From positions 248,001 to 312,000 of the forward strand of contig CAWJWP010000029.1 of the NCBI GenBank assembly GCA_963846495.1: DNA of 64,000 nt, given 5' to 3'. Positions 17,332-26,440 of the stretch are shown piece after piece. Both the position numbers and the translations under genes were made by a program. The notes under the pieces are model-generated. The model saw only the letters and a list, made by a program, of their open reading frames with translations. It was not told the DNA's origin and made no database searches. Position 1 is the first letter of the stretch. Each line of letters starts with the position of its first letter. The DNA is from DASYQD01 sp963846495 (GTDB taxonomy: Bacteria; Acidobacteriota; Thermoanaerobaculia; Multivoradales; JAIOJS01).

Positions 17332-18279
17332 CTAGGCCGCCGCTTCGATGGCCGGCGCCCGCGTCACCAGCGCGAGGCCGGCGGCGATGAGGGCGAAGCC
17401 GACGACCTCCTGCCAGCCGAGGCGCTCGCCGAGGAAGACGGCGGCGAGGCCGGCGGCGAAGAGCGGCTGCGCGGTCGTGTAGGTCGCGACCAGAGCCGCC
17501 GACGAGCGGTGCATCGCCCAGGCGTTGAGGCCGTAGCCGAGGAGGGTGGCGACGAAGACGATGTAGGCGACGCCGAGCCAGACGCCGGCGCCGATCTGCC
17601 GCCACGGCAACGTCGCGAGGTCGGGCCAGGCGAACGGCATCACCGCGATGCCGCCGAAGAGGAACGACCACGCGAGCACCGCGCTCCATCCCAGCCGCCG
17701 GAGGAGCGGGCGCTGGAGCACGAGGAAGAGCGCGAACGCGAGGCAGTTGGCGAGGATGAGGGCGTTGCCGACGGTGGTCCCGTCGGTGAGGCTCATGCGG
17801 CGGGGGTGGAGCAGCGCGAGCGCGCCGGCGATCGCGAGCGCGACGCCGCCGAGCTGCGCCGCCGCCGGTCGCTCGCGCGCGATCGCCGCCGCGAGGGCGA
17901 CGGTGAACACCGGGATCGACAGCATGAGGATCGAGGCGTTCGTCGCCGAGGTGTACTGCAGCCCGAAGACGAAGAGCACCTGGTTGGCGGTGACGCCGAG
18001 GAGGCCGAGGAGCGCGAGCAGCGGCAGGTCGCGGCGCGGCGGTATGACTCGCCCGCTGCGCGCGGCGACGAGGAAGAGCAGCGGCGTCGCGCCGATCACG
18101 CGCAGGCCGGCGACGGCGAGCGGAGGCAGGTGCTCGAGGACCAGCTTGCCGACGACGGCGAAGCCGGCGAAGAGGAGCTGTACGAAGACGAGGACGAGGT
18201 GTACGGAGGCGGGTATCGCGGAGACGCTGATGTCCGCTCCGGTGGGCGGCGGTCGATCTGCCGTTGGCGGTCGCGACAC
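17332..18279 (-). CDS. EamA/DMT-superfamily transporter
   Basis: About 315 residues with ten hydrophobic helices in two repeats, e.g. HLVLVFVQLLFAGFAVVGKL and LWLGVAYIVFVATLLGYGLN-like segments, and the family feature SAALVATYTTAQPLFAAGLA followed by FLGERLGWQEVVGFALI. Such proteins usually export metabolites or amino acids; the substrate cannot be read from sequence. GTG at 18279 is the nearest start that leaves a full first helix. The longer open frame to 18696 is Arg/Pro-rich and not credible as protein. It converges on the STAND gene with only a 6-nt gap. Confidence 0.85.
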   Translation of the reverse strand: MSRPPTADRPPPTGADISVSAIPASVHLVLVFVQLLFAGFAVVGKLVLEHLPPLAVAGLRVIGATPLLFLVAARSGRVIPPRRDLPLLALLGLLGVTANQVLFVFGLQYTSATNASILMLSIPVFTVALAAAIARERPAAAQLGGVALAIAGALALLHPRRMSLTDGTTVGNALILANCLAFALFLVLQRPLLRRLGWSAVLAWSFLFGGIAVMPFAWPDLATLPWRQIGAGVWLGVAYIVFVATLLGYGLNAWAMHRSSAALVATYTTAQPLFAAGLAAVFLGERLGWQEVVGFALIAAGLALVTRAPAIEAAA

Positions 18280-18452
18280 GCCGCGGATGCTATGGCTGCG
18301 CGAGCGCTCCGCGCAGGTCGCGCGGCGGGGCTTTGCGCTGCGCGTCGATCGATGAGCTGCCGCCAACTGGCACGCCGCGTGCTGTTCCGATCGACGTGCG
18401 CGTTCAAGACGATCCCAACACCCGCGACACTGCAACCACGGAGGGCTTCGCC

Positions 18453-18638
18453 ATGGAACGCGAGGACATACACCGCCAGCGCACGAGCGTGATTCCGCAG
18501 CGGTCTTCGACCGCCGGCGAGTCACCCCGGCGCTTGCTCGACAACTATCCAGGCACGCTGCATCACGGCGGCTCGCGCCGCGACCCGCGCGACCGCCCGC
18601 ACGCGACGGACCTGATCGAGACCGAAGAGAGAACGTAG
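18453..18638 (+). CDS. Small hydrophilic protein, unknown
   Basis: 61 residues, beginning MEREDIHRQRTSVI and ending HATDLIETEERT. The start is chosen because GGAGGG lies 7 nt upstream of the ATG. It is followed by a strong intrinsic terminator at 18735-18769 on the same strand, which supports a real short transcript. No family, membrane segment or metal motif is visible. The 170-bp gap to the divergent EamA gene should hold its promoter. Confidence 0.5.
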   Translation: MEREDIHRQRTSVIPQRSSTAGESPRRLLDNYPGTLHHGGSRRDPRDRPHATDLIETEERT

Positions 18639-18734
18639 CCCACGGCCTCGCTGCGCTCGGGCGCCAGCAGACCTGGCGCCGCCGCTGGCGCGGCACCGCG
18701 GGTCCCTAGCTTCCGTTCGAGCGATCTCTGGGCC

Positions 18735-18769
18735 GGGGCCCCATCCGACGCGCGGGTGGGGCCCCTTTT
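18735..18769 (+). terminator. Rho-independent terminator
   Basis: A perfect 9-bp stem, GGGGCCCCA (18735-18743) with TGGGGCCCC (18757-18765), 13-nt loop, followed by TTTT. It ends the transcript of the 61-residue protein. The rest of 18639-18980 shows no gene. Confidence 0.85.
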
Positions 18770-18980
18770 CACGTTCGGCGCGACCGACGTCGGCGCCGCG
18801 CACGGCCCGCATCGATCGCGCATCGGCCGAGCCGAGCGCTCCGTACGGTGAACGCCCGGCGCCGTTTCCTACGCTGAAACGAAGCAGCGGCACCGACGTC
18901 GCGCGTCGTCGCCCTTGGCGATGACGCCCGACTCGTGCAAAATCCGCCGCGCTCCGGACAACCGAAAGCTGAGGTCACCC

Positions 18981-19958
18981 ATGCGCCGCATCCTCAAGGT
19001 GCTCGTCGTGCTCGTCATCCTGATCCTCGTCGCCGTCGGCGCGGCGCTCGCCTACCTGTTCCTGGCACTGCCGAAGGCGGTGCCGCCGCCGGCACTGAAG
19101 GTCGCCGGCACGGCCGAGCAAGTGGCGCGCGGTGCGTACCTGGCGAATCACGTCACCGTCTGCCTCGATTGCCACAGCAAGAAGGACATGGGCCGCTACG
19201 CCGGTCCGGTGATGCCCGGCACGCTGGGGCATGGCGGCGACGTCTTCGGGCACGCGCAGGGATTCCCCGGCGAGGTGCCGATGCCGAACCTGACGCCGGT
19301 GGGCATCGGCGAGTGGAGCGACGGCGAGCTGCTGCGCGCCATGACCAGTGGCATTCGCCCCGACGGCCGGCCGCTCTTCGCGCTGATGCCGTACCCCGTG
19401 TACGCGCAGCTCTCGCAGGCGGACGCCGAGGCGCTGATCGCCTACCTGCGCACGCTACCCCCCGGCGGCGACGAGACGCCGCCGCCGAGCTTCGATTTCC
19501 CACTGAACCTCGTCGTTCGCACGATGCCGCAACCGGCCACACTACGCACCGACACGCCGCAGCCCGGCACTCCCGAGTACGGGCGCTATATGTCGGTGAT
19601 CGCCGGCTGCGAGTTCTGCCACTCGCCGCAGGACAAGGGGAAGGCGGTGCCGGGGAAGGAGTACGCTGGCGGCCACGACTTCGGCACCGTGCGTTCGGCG
19701 AACATCACGCCCGACGAGCTCACCGGCATCGGCGGCTGGACGAAGGAAGCGTTCATCGCGCGCTTCCGCGGCTACGCCAACGGCACGCCCGCCGTCGGCC
19801 CCGGCGGCAACAACACCGTCATGCCATGGACGCTCTTCGCCGGCATGAGCGACGAGGACCTCGGCGCCATCTACGACCACCTGCGCACGGTGAAGCCGGT
19901 GCGCAACGCGGTGGAGAAGTGGCCGGTGAAGGACGATCTCGCCGCCGCGGGCGGCTGA
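18981..19958 (+). CDS. Membrane-anchored diheme c-type cytochrome
   Basis: 325 residues. An N-terminal signal anchor (VLVVLVILILVAVGAALAYL) places the rest in the periplasm. Two heme-c motifs, CLDCH near residue 57 and CEFCH near 214, each start a cytochrome-c domain with candidate distal Met ligands in MPNLTP-like and MPWTLF regions. The layout (two class I domains in tandem) is like the cytochrome subunits of alcohol/aldehyde dehydrogenases or gluconate dehydrogenase, but no dehydrogenase partner is adjacent, so the electron donor is unknown. The ATG at 18981 follows a GAGG site. Confidence 0.85.
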   Translation: MRRILKVLVVLVILILVAVGAALAYLFLALPKAVPPPALKVAGTAEQVARGAYLANHVTVCLDCHSKKDMGRYAGPVMPGTLGHGGDVFGHAQGFPGEVPMPNLTPVGIGEWSDGELLRAMTSGIRPDGRPLFALMPYPVYAQLSQADAEALIAYLRTLPPGGDETPPPSFDFPLNLVVRTMPQPATLRTDTPQPGTPEYGRYMSVIAGCEFCHSPQDKGKAVPGKEYAGGHDFGTVRSANITPDELTGIGGWTKEAFIARFRGYANGTPAVGPGGNNTVMPWTLFAGMSDEDLGAIYDHLRTVKPVRNAVEKWPVKDDLAAAGG

Positions 19959-20125
19959 GCGGCTGAGAGCGGCTGATCGTCGCTCCCGCGGCGGCGGTTG
20001 ATCTGCGTCGCTTGGCGTTGCGCGACCTCGCGTTGCGCCGCTTTTCCAGCAGCCGCTACAATCGTCGCGGGCCGTTCGCCGGCCCGCCGCTCGGCTCATC
20101 GTCCATCCCCGCCGCGAGGATCCTG

Positions 20126-20575
20126 ATGCTCGACACCGCCACCGAGGTAGCGATCCGCCCCGTCGACGAGCTCGACATCGAGGAGATCGCCGCCATCGAC
20201 GAGGGCATCGGCGGCCGCTACCGGCCCGAGGTGTGGGAGAAGCGGATCTTCTACTACCTCCGCCGCGACCCCGAGGGCTCCTTCGTCGCCACGGCGGGCG
20301 GCCGCGTCGTCGGCTTCATGCTCGGCGAGGTGCGCTCGGGCGAGTTCGGCATGGAGGAGCCCACCGGCTGGATCGAGGTGCTCGGCGTCGATCCTGCTTT
20401 CCAGGGGCGCGCCGTCGGGCGCCGCCTCGCCGCCGCCATGCTCGACCACTTCCGCGCCCAGGGCGCCCAGCGCGTGCGCACCCTCGTCGACGAGGGGATG
20501 CCGCAGATCGAGCAGTTCTTCCACTCGCTCGGCTTCCAGCCGGCGCCCGTGAAGGCGCTGGCGTTGGAGCTCTGA
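20126..20575 (+). CDS. GNAT-family N-acetyltransferase
   Basis: 149 residues with the GNAT fold: VAIRPVDELDIEEIAAID at the start, the acetyl-CoA loop VDPAFQGRAVGRRL (Q/R-x-x-G-x-G/A type) and the C-terminal GFQPAPVKALALEL strand. It resembles RimI-like and GCN5 enzymes; the acceptor is unknown. GAGGA lies 6 nt before the ATG. It ends 5 nt before the diiron oxygenase gene, so the two are probably cotranscribed. Confidence 0.85.
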   Translation: MLDTATEVAIRPVDELDIEEIAAIDEGIGGRYRPEVWEKRIFYYLRRDPEGSFVATAGGRVVGFMLGEVRSGEFGMEEPTGWIEVLGVDPAFQGRAVGRRLAAAMLDHFRAQGAQRVRTLVDEGMPQIEQFFHSLGFQPAPVKALALEL

Positions 20576-20580
20576 TCACG

Positions 20581-21961
20581 ATGGCCACGACGACCACCAC
20601 GCTGCCCGGCAAGTTCCACGACGCCGTCGAGCGCTGGCGCGAGCGCTTCCTGCCCGACTACGGCCTGCTGCTCGAGAACTGGGAGAAGTTCTTCCCCAAC
20701 GACGAGCCCTTCCGCCTCTGCGCCCACCGCGAGTGCGGCATGTGCACGACGATCGAGGTCGGCGACGAGAAGGGGCAAGCCGAAGTTCACCCGCGCCTGC
20801 GACATGAGCGAGGAGCAGGGGCACCACCTGCTCGCCGCCATCCGCGCCCAGGCGTCGACCGAGTTCGGCTCCATCCAGCAGCACCAGCTCACCCTGGCGC
20901 GGGCGCAGAACGAGCAGGACCAGTTCTGGGTGCTGCGCATGATGGCGGAGGAGCTGCGCCACGGCTACCAGATGCTCCACCTGCTGCTCGAGGACGACTG
21001 GTCGAAGGTGTCGAAGCAGCCGGGCGCCGAGATGGTGGAGGAGATCCTCCAGATGCGCACCGGCAGCCACGTGCTGGGCGCCTTCAACATCGACTTCGAC
21101 TCCTTCGTCGACAACGTCGTCTTCTGCGCGCTCATCGACCGCGTCGGCAAGTTCCAGCTGTCGATGCAGCGCGTCTCCGCCTACCAGCCGATGGCGGAGT
21201 CGATGCCGCAGATGCTGCGCGAGGAGGCGTTCCACCTCGCCACCGGCGTCGTGCCCTGGCGCCGCATGGTCGAGGACGCGGCGCGCGGCGAGGTGTGGAC
21301 GTCGATGGAGACGCTGCAGAGGCACCTCAACAAGTGGCTGCCGCGCGGCCTCGAGATGTTCGGCGACGAGCGCGGCGGCGACACCAACGTCAAGTACGGC
21401 TTGAAGCCGATGAAGAATCGCGAGGCGCAGGACGCCTACTACAACGAGGTCGCGAAGATGATCCGCGACCTCAACTTCCGCTTCGTGCGGGCGCGCAACC
21501 CCGAGCTCGACCACGCGCAGGCGACGGCGGTGCTCGAGCGGCTGGTCGCCGGCGAGGTGGTGGAGGGCGTCGCCAAGCCCGAGGAGCTGCTGCGCATGCC
21601 GGCGAGGGAGTACTTCCGCCGCCGCGGCGAGCCGGCCTTCCGCCTCGCCGGCGTCGGCGGCGAGACCTTCGACGACGTCGAGAGCTACGTGCGCTACCTG
21701 GCGACGACGCTCCCCGAGCAGTACCTCGCCGGCCGCGACTTCCAGGGCTTCGTCGAGCTCCTGCGCAAGCTCCACAAGGGCGAGATCACGCTCAAGGAAG
21801 CCAGCGCCGCGACACCGAATCTGCGGCGAGTCGGCGGCGTCTGCCCGTGCAGCAAGTCGGTGCGCTGGGTGGTCGACGAGCCCGCCACTAGCAACGGCGA
21901 CGGCAACGGGCACCCGGCGTCGATCGCCGTCGGCGAAGCGCAAGGCGTCGCTGGCGGCTGA
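20581..21961 (+). CDS. PaaA/BoxB-like diiron oxygenase subunit (one frameshift)
   Basis: About 460 residues after correction. Diiron-binding features are EEQGHHLLAA, EELRHGYQM, IDRVGKFQLSMQ and EEAFHLATG, as in the ring-epoxidising oxygenases PaaA (phenylacetyl-CoA) and BoxB (benzoyl-CoA); length is closer to BoxB. An N-terminal segment with CAHRECGMC carries clustered Cys. The first 67 residues are in one frame, the rest in another; deleting one G in the GGGG run at 20772-20775 restores KGKPKFTRACDMSEEQG. No reductase or other paa/box gene lies nearby, so the CoA substrate is not established. Follows the GNAT gene by 5 nt. Confidence 0.8.
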
Positions 21962-22002
21962 CTCGGCGAGCGGCTGCTGAGAACGTTGCCGGCGCGTTCG
22001 TA

Positions 22003-22068
22003 GGGCGGGCTCCGCGCCCGCCATCCGGGTTTGGCGCCGATCCCGGATGGCGGGTGCGGAACCCGCCC
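22003..22068. repeat. Long imperfect palindrome (REP-like or terminator-like hairpin)
   Basis: Arms 22003-22029 and 22042-22068 are complementary at 25 of 27 positions around a 12-nt loop. Both arms contain the run GCGGG...CCGC...CCCGCC. It lies between the diiron oxygenase stop (21961) and the proline dehydrogenase start (22117). There is no T run, so it is better described as an intergenic palindromic repeat. Similar GTAGGGCGGG-type repeats occur dispersed in many genomes. Confidence 0.7.
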
Positions 22069-22116
22069 TCCACACGTCGTTGGCTGCTGGTGAATTTAGG
22101 TTAGCCTTCGCGCCGC

Positions 22117-23046
22117 GTGAGCCTGTTCACGAGCCTCGTCGTCCGCACGCTGCCGCTGATGCCGAAGGCGCTGGTCTGGCGCGTGGCGCGGCGTTACGTG
22201 GCCGGGCCCTCGCTCGCCGACGCCGTCGCTACGGTGCGCCGGCTGCAGGGCGAGGGCGCCATGGCGACGATCGACGTGCTGGGCGAGGAGGTGAGCGAGC
22301 GTTCGCGCGCCGAGGCGGCGACGGAGGAGTACCTGCGTGTGCTCGCCGCGATCGTCGACGAGAAGCTCGACGCCAACCTGTCGATCAAGCCGACCATGTT
22401 CGGCTTGAAGATCGACGAGGGGCTCTGCCGCGAGCAGATCGAGCGGCTGGTGTCGGCCGCGCACGCGAAGGGCGTCTTCGTGCGCATCGACATGGAGGAC
22501 CGCACGACCACCGATGCGACGTTGCGGATGTACCGCGACTTCTACGCGCGCTACGGCAACGTCGGCGTGGTGCTGCAGGCCTACATGCGGCGCACGCTGC
22601 GCGACGTCGGCGAGCTGCCAGAGCACCGAGCGGCTGGTGACTGGCCGACCAACGTGCGGCTCTGCAAAGGCATCTACGTCGAGCCGCGCGAGGTGGCGTG
22701 GAAGGGGTTCGATACCGTGCGCGCTGCCTTCGTGGCGGCGCTCGACAAGCTGCTCGCGAACGGCATCTACGTCGGCATCGCCACGCATGACGAGTACCTG
22801 GTGGCGGCCGCCGTGGCGCTGCTCGACAAGCACCGCGTGCCGCGCGAGCGCTACGAGTTCCAGATGCTGCTCGGCGTCGAGGACGAGCTGCGCCGCATCC
22901 TCGTCGCCGCGGGCCACCGGCTGCGCGTCTACGTGCCGTTCGGCGAGGACTGGTACCTCTACTCGCTGCGCCGCCTGCGCGAGAACCCGGCGATCGCCGG
23001 CCACGTCACGCGCGCGGTGCTCGGGCTCCAGCCGCGCACGGGCTGA
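22117..23046 (+). CDS. Proline dehydrogenase (monofunctional)
   Basis: 309 residues, usual length for single-domain PRODH. Oxidises proline to pyrroline-5-carboxylate with FAD and passes electrons to quinone. Motifs: SIKPTMFGL, RIDMEDRTTTD, RLCKGIYVEP, YEFQMLLGV, VPFGEDWYLYSLRRLRENP, the last with the Tyr-x-x-Arg-Arg that binds proline. GTG start at 22117, chosen as the first in-frame start giving a normal N-terminus. No P5C dehydrogenase is present nearby. Confidence 0.93.
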   Translation: MSLFTSLVVRTLPLMPKALVWRVARRYVAGPSLADAVATVRRLQGEGAMATIDVLGEEVSERSRAEAATEEYLRVLAAIVDEKLDANLSIKPTMFGLKIDEGLCREQIERLVSAAHAKGVFVRIDMEDRTTTDATLRMYRDFYARYGNVGVVLQAYMRRTLRDVGELPEHRAAGDWPTNVRLCKGIYVEPREVAWKGFDTVRAAFVAALDKLLANGIYVGIATHDEYLVAAAVALLDKHRVPRERYEFQMLLGVEDELRRILVAAGHRLRVYVPFGEDWYLYSLRRLRENPAIAGHVTRAVLGLQPRTG

Positions 23047-23111
23047 CGCGTCGGCCGCGCGGTGAGGGACGCGGGGCGGGTCGGTGATGACGCTGCGCTC
23101 AACGGCGCCGC

Positions 23112-24272
23112 TCAGCGGCGCGTGAGGCAGGCGACCCAGACGACGTGCGGCGCGGCGCCGCTCATGTCGACGGCGACGCCGATGCCGAGGCGGCGGTAGC
23201 CGGCGGCGAGGAGGTCGGCGTTGGCCAGGCGCGAGGCCGCGTCGACGGCCGCCTGCGGGCTCAGCGCGTCGACGAGGATGGTGTTGCCGATGGCGCCGCC
23301 GCCGAGCTTGTCGCCTTCGCGGCCGGGCGTCTTGCTGGAGTAGTTGGCGCTACCGCCGGCGTTGGCGCGATCGACCGCCATCAGCGCCGGGTTTCCCGCC
23401 GCGCCGGTGTTGAGCAGCGCCGCGAGCGTGGGCACGCCGTCGGGCGATTTCCCGGCGCGCAACGCGGCGAGCAGCGCTTCGGCGTGCTGCTGCGCGGCGC
23501 GGTCGAGGCGCGGATCGGCGGCGAGCGCCGGCAGGCCGCGCTCGGCGCGCTCGCCGTTGGCGGCGGCGAAGAAGGCGGTGCGGCGCTCGGCGGTGTCGGC
23601 GCCGAGCGAGCGCGGGATCGCGGATGCGCCGCTCGCCAGCACGAAAACGAAGAAGCGCTCGGTGGAGGTGCCGGCGATGCCGATGCCGACGGTGTCGACG
23701 CCGGAGTGGAAGACGCTCTGGCGGCTCGGGCTTGTGTCCTTCCACCAGCGCTCCGTGAGCACGTCCGGCGCGTCGGCGAGCGGCGCCCGGTAGACCTTGG
23801 CAGCGACGAGCTTCGCCGAGTAGCCGCTTGCCTCGACGCGGCGTTCGACCGAGGTGCCAGCGGGCGAAATGAAGTCGAACCACCCTTGCGTCACCATCTC
23901 GTCGGCGTGGGTTTGCGCGGCGCGGTCGAGCCGCTCGTCGCCGGCGACAGCGGGCAGACCGAGGTCGGCGCGCCGCTGCGCCAGCGCGACGAGCAGCTCG
24001 TCCCGCCAGTGCGCGCGCTCCGCGGGGGCGTCGCCGCCGGTCGAACCGGCGCCGCTGTCGACTGTGCTGACCGCAGGGGCTGGCGGAGCAGCGAGCTCGA
24101 CCGGCTCGGCAGCCGGCGCGGCGGCGCCGCCCGCCGGTTCGTCCGATGTCGGAGCGGCAGCGGACAGGAACGCCGGCCGGGCAGCGACGGGCGCAACCGT
24201 CGACGTCGCCAGAGTCACGATCGCCAAAATCGCCTGCAGCAACATCGTTCCGCGCCCCATGGTTCGGCTCAT
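23112..24272 (-). CDS. Secreted protein with two tandem CAP (SCP/PR1-like) domains
   Basis: 386 residues. Signal peptide (MLLQAILAIVTLATSTVAPV..AARPA) then an Ala/Pro/Glu-rich linker to about 85. Domain 1, about 90-215, has RLDRAAQTHADEM and VGIGIAGTSTERFFVFVLA; domain 2, about 230-385, has RLDRAAQQHAEALLAAL and LGIGVAVDMSGAAPHVVWVACL. Both match the CAP alpha-beta-alpha sandwich found in secreted SCP/YkwD-like proteins, but the CAP His/Glu pairs are only partly kept (domain 1 HADEM). Role unknown, probably extracytoplasmic. Confidence 0.75.
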   Translation of the reverse strand: MSRTMGRGTMLLQAILAIVTLATSTVAPVAARPAFLSAAAPTSDEPAGGAAAPAAEPVELAAPPAPAVSTVDSGAGSTGGDAPAERAHWRDELLVALAQRRADLGLPAVAGDERLDRAAQTHADEMVTQGWFDFISPAGTSVERRVEASGYSAKLVAAKVYRAPLADAPDVLTERWWKDTSPSRQSVFHSGVDTVGIGIAGTSTERFFVFVLASGASAIPRSLGADTAERRTAFFAAANGERAERGLPALAADPRLDRAAQQHAEALLAALRAGKSPDGVPTLAALLNTGAAGNPALMAVDRANAGGSANYSSKTPGREGDKLGGGAIGNTILVDALSPQAAVDAASRLANADLLAAGYRRLGIGVAVDMSGAAPHVVWVACLTRR

Positions 24273-24307
24273 GGCTGATTAGACGGACGTAGCCGCGCCT
24301 TTCCTTC

Positions 24308-26185
24308 TCAGGCGAGGAGCCGCGCCAGGCGCTCGAGGCGTGCTACCGAGTCCTCGCGACCGCCGGGGCGGTTGCGCGCCCGCCAGATCTCGCGGTGCTC
24401 GTCCACCAAGGGCGCGAGCTCGGCGAGCAGCGAGGCTCGCTCGGCGGCCGGCAGATCGGGCACCGGCACGGTAGGACCGGCGGCGAGCCGCGCACGACCG
24501 AGGCGGCAGCTGAGGCGCAGCAGTCCCGCCACCCAGAGCAGCTCGCGCCGTACCAGGGCTGCCTCGGCATCTCCTTCGTCCGCCGCCGCCGCCGCTTGCA
24601 GCGCCGCGGTGCCGCTCTCGATCCAGCGCTCGGTTTCCTGCAGGCCCTCGTCGCTGAGCCCGTTGTAGCGCCGATTCGTCAGGTCGTGCTGCGGGAAGGC
24701 GAGGAGGTAGAAGAGCGCCGTGCCATTCTTCTGCGACGCGCCGGTGCGCAGGTAGGCGTCGCCGAGCGTCAACGCCGCCTCGCTCCGCGCGCCGGTCGGG
24801 TCGTCAAAGGCCCAGCGGTCGAGCAGGCCGCGCCAATCGTGGCCGAGCGGCGCGGCCGCCGCGTCGACGTTCCAGGCGAAGCCGGCGCCGGCGAGGAAGC
24901 CGAGGTAGGACACCGACAGCGGCTGCAGGTGGCCGAAGTCGCCCCAGTCGGTGATCAGGTAGCCGCGCGCTCCCGCTTCGCGTCCAGCCACCGCTGCCAG
25001 CGCGAGGTTCTTGAGCGCGTTGGCGGCGCGGCCGGCGAAGCTGCACCAGCTGCTGGTGCCCGGGCAGACGACGAACTCGAGGCCGGAGTCGGCGAAGCGC
25101 CGCGCGTGCTCGAGGAACGGGTGGTCGGCCTCGTATCCCCACTCGAGGGCGACGGCGTCGCGCGGCAGCTCGGCGATCAGCTCCGGCTGCTCGATGATGA
25201 TATCGCCCCAGAACTGCATGCGGTGCCCGCGCGCGGCGACGAGCGCGTGCACCTGCTGCAGGAACTCGAGGTAGACGCGCACCTTCCCTTTCTCGGCCAC
25301 CGCTTCGGCCGAGCGCCCCTTGCCGAGGTCGAAGGTCTCGTCGAGCCCGACGTTGAGCTCACGGCTCCTGAAGTTGGGGAGCAGCTGGTCGTAGAGGTCG
25401 CCCAGCAGCGCGAGCGCGCGCGGGTCGGTGGGGCAGAGGCTGAACGGCTCGTGCCGCTCGCCGAAGGGGTGCTCGAGCCCCTCCGGCACCTCGGCGAGCT
25501 GCCGATACGGCTCGTGCACGAGCCAGCGGTGGAAGTGGCCGAAGCTGTTCTGGTTGGGCACCAACTCGATGCCCACCGACGCGCAGTGGTTGTCGAGCTC
25601 GCGCACCTCCTCGGCAGTGAGCGGCGAGGCGTCGCGCCACACCACCTCGTGGCCGCGATAGGCGAAGGTGTGCTCGGTGTAGAGCTGCAGCTCGTTGAGC
25701 TTCGAGTCGGCGAAGCGGTCGACGAGGGCGTGCAGCGTCGCCATCGTCGGCACCTTGTCGCGCGACACGTCGAGCATGACGCCGCGGCGCCGCAGGTCGG
25801 GCCAGTCCTCGATGCGCACCGCCGGCAGCTCGCGGCCCGCCGCGCCGTTGCCGTCGTCGAGCGCGATCCACTGCGCGAGCGTGCAGGCGCCGTAGAACAG
25901 GCCGGCGTCGTCGGCGCCCGCGATCTCGATGCCGCGCTCGTCGACAAGCAGGCGATAGCCCTGCGGCGGGAGCTCGCCGCGCTCCACGACGAGGCGCAAC
26001 CGCGCTTCACCTGACTCGCCACGGACCATCGCGACACCGCGCCGCTCTAACGCATTGGTGATCCGCGTCACAACCGCGGCGAGCGTCGCCGGAGCTCCCT
26101 CGCAGGACCACACGAGCGCATCGTCGAGGGCAAACGCGCCAGCCTCGCGCACCAGTCGGCGCGGCGGCGGCCAGAGAGGAAGCAC
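24308..26185 (-). CDS. GH20-type beta-N-acetylhexosaminidase-like glycosidase
   Basis: About 625 residues. An N-terminal GH20b-like alpha/beta domain (GYRLLVDERGIEIAG, GLFYGACTLAQWI) precedes the barrel, which shows RRRGVMLDVSRDKVPTM, NELQLYTEHTFAY and the catalytic Asp-Glu pair in LNVGLDETFDLG. Such enzymes remove terminal GlcNAc/GalNAc from glycans; substrate-assisted catalysis uses the Asp-Glu pair. No signal peptide is seen, so action may be cytoplasmic. GTG at 26185 is the start that gives a normal family N-terminus; the open frame beyond it to 26377 is Arg/Pro-rich. Confidence 0.85.
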   Translation of the reverse strand: MLPLWPPPRRLVREAGAFALDDALVWSCEGAPATLAAVVTRITNALERRGVAMVRGESGEARLRLVVERGELPPQGYRLLVDERGIEIAGADDAGLFYGACTLAQWIALDDGNGAAGRELPAVRIEDWPDLRRRGVMLDVSRDKVPTMATLHALVDRFADSKLNELQLYTEHTFAYRGHEVVWRDASPLTAEEVRELDNHCASVGIELVPNQNSFGHFHRWLVHEPYRQLAEVPEGLEHPFGERHEPFSLCPTDPRALALLGDLYDQLLPNFRSRELNVGLDETFDLGKGRSAEAVAEKGKVRVYLEFLQQVHALVAARGHRMQFWGDIIIEQPELIAELPRDAVALEWGYEADHPFLEHARRFADSGLEFVVCPGTSSWCSFAGRAANALKNLALAAVAGREAGARGYLITDWGDFGHLQPLSVSYLGFLAGAGFAWNVDAAAAPLGHDWRGLLDRWAFDDPTGARSEAALTLGDAYLRTGASQKNGTALFYLLAFPQHDLTNRRYNGLSDEGLQETERWIESGTAALQAAAAADEGDAEAALVRRELLWVAGLLRLSCRLGRARLAAGPTVPVPDLPAAERASLLAELAPLVDEHREIWRARNRPGGREDSVARLERLARLLA

Positions 26186-26440
26186 GGGATGGCGGCACTC
26201 GCAGCACCTCCGATGCAAGCGGTGCAAGGGTAGCGGAAGGAATTGCGCGGCGGCGACCGCGCCGCGTCGTGGAGGACGGCTGTCCGACAGCGGATTCCTA
26301 TCACCCCGTCGCGAGGGCGGAGCCGTTTCGCCGCGCCTCGACGACGCGTGGCCAGGAGGCCTTCGCAGGTGCGGCACGTCGTTTGCTCTCGCGCTCTTCA
26401 GACCGCTACGCGGTCCCGCAAGTCAAGGGGGATCAACAAC

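Noticed and set aside
26186..26377. N-terminal extension of the GH20 gene
   Set aside because: Arg/Pro/His-rich residues unlike any GH20 start; GTG at 26185 gives the normal beginning.
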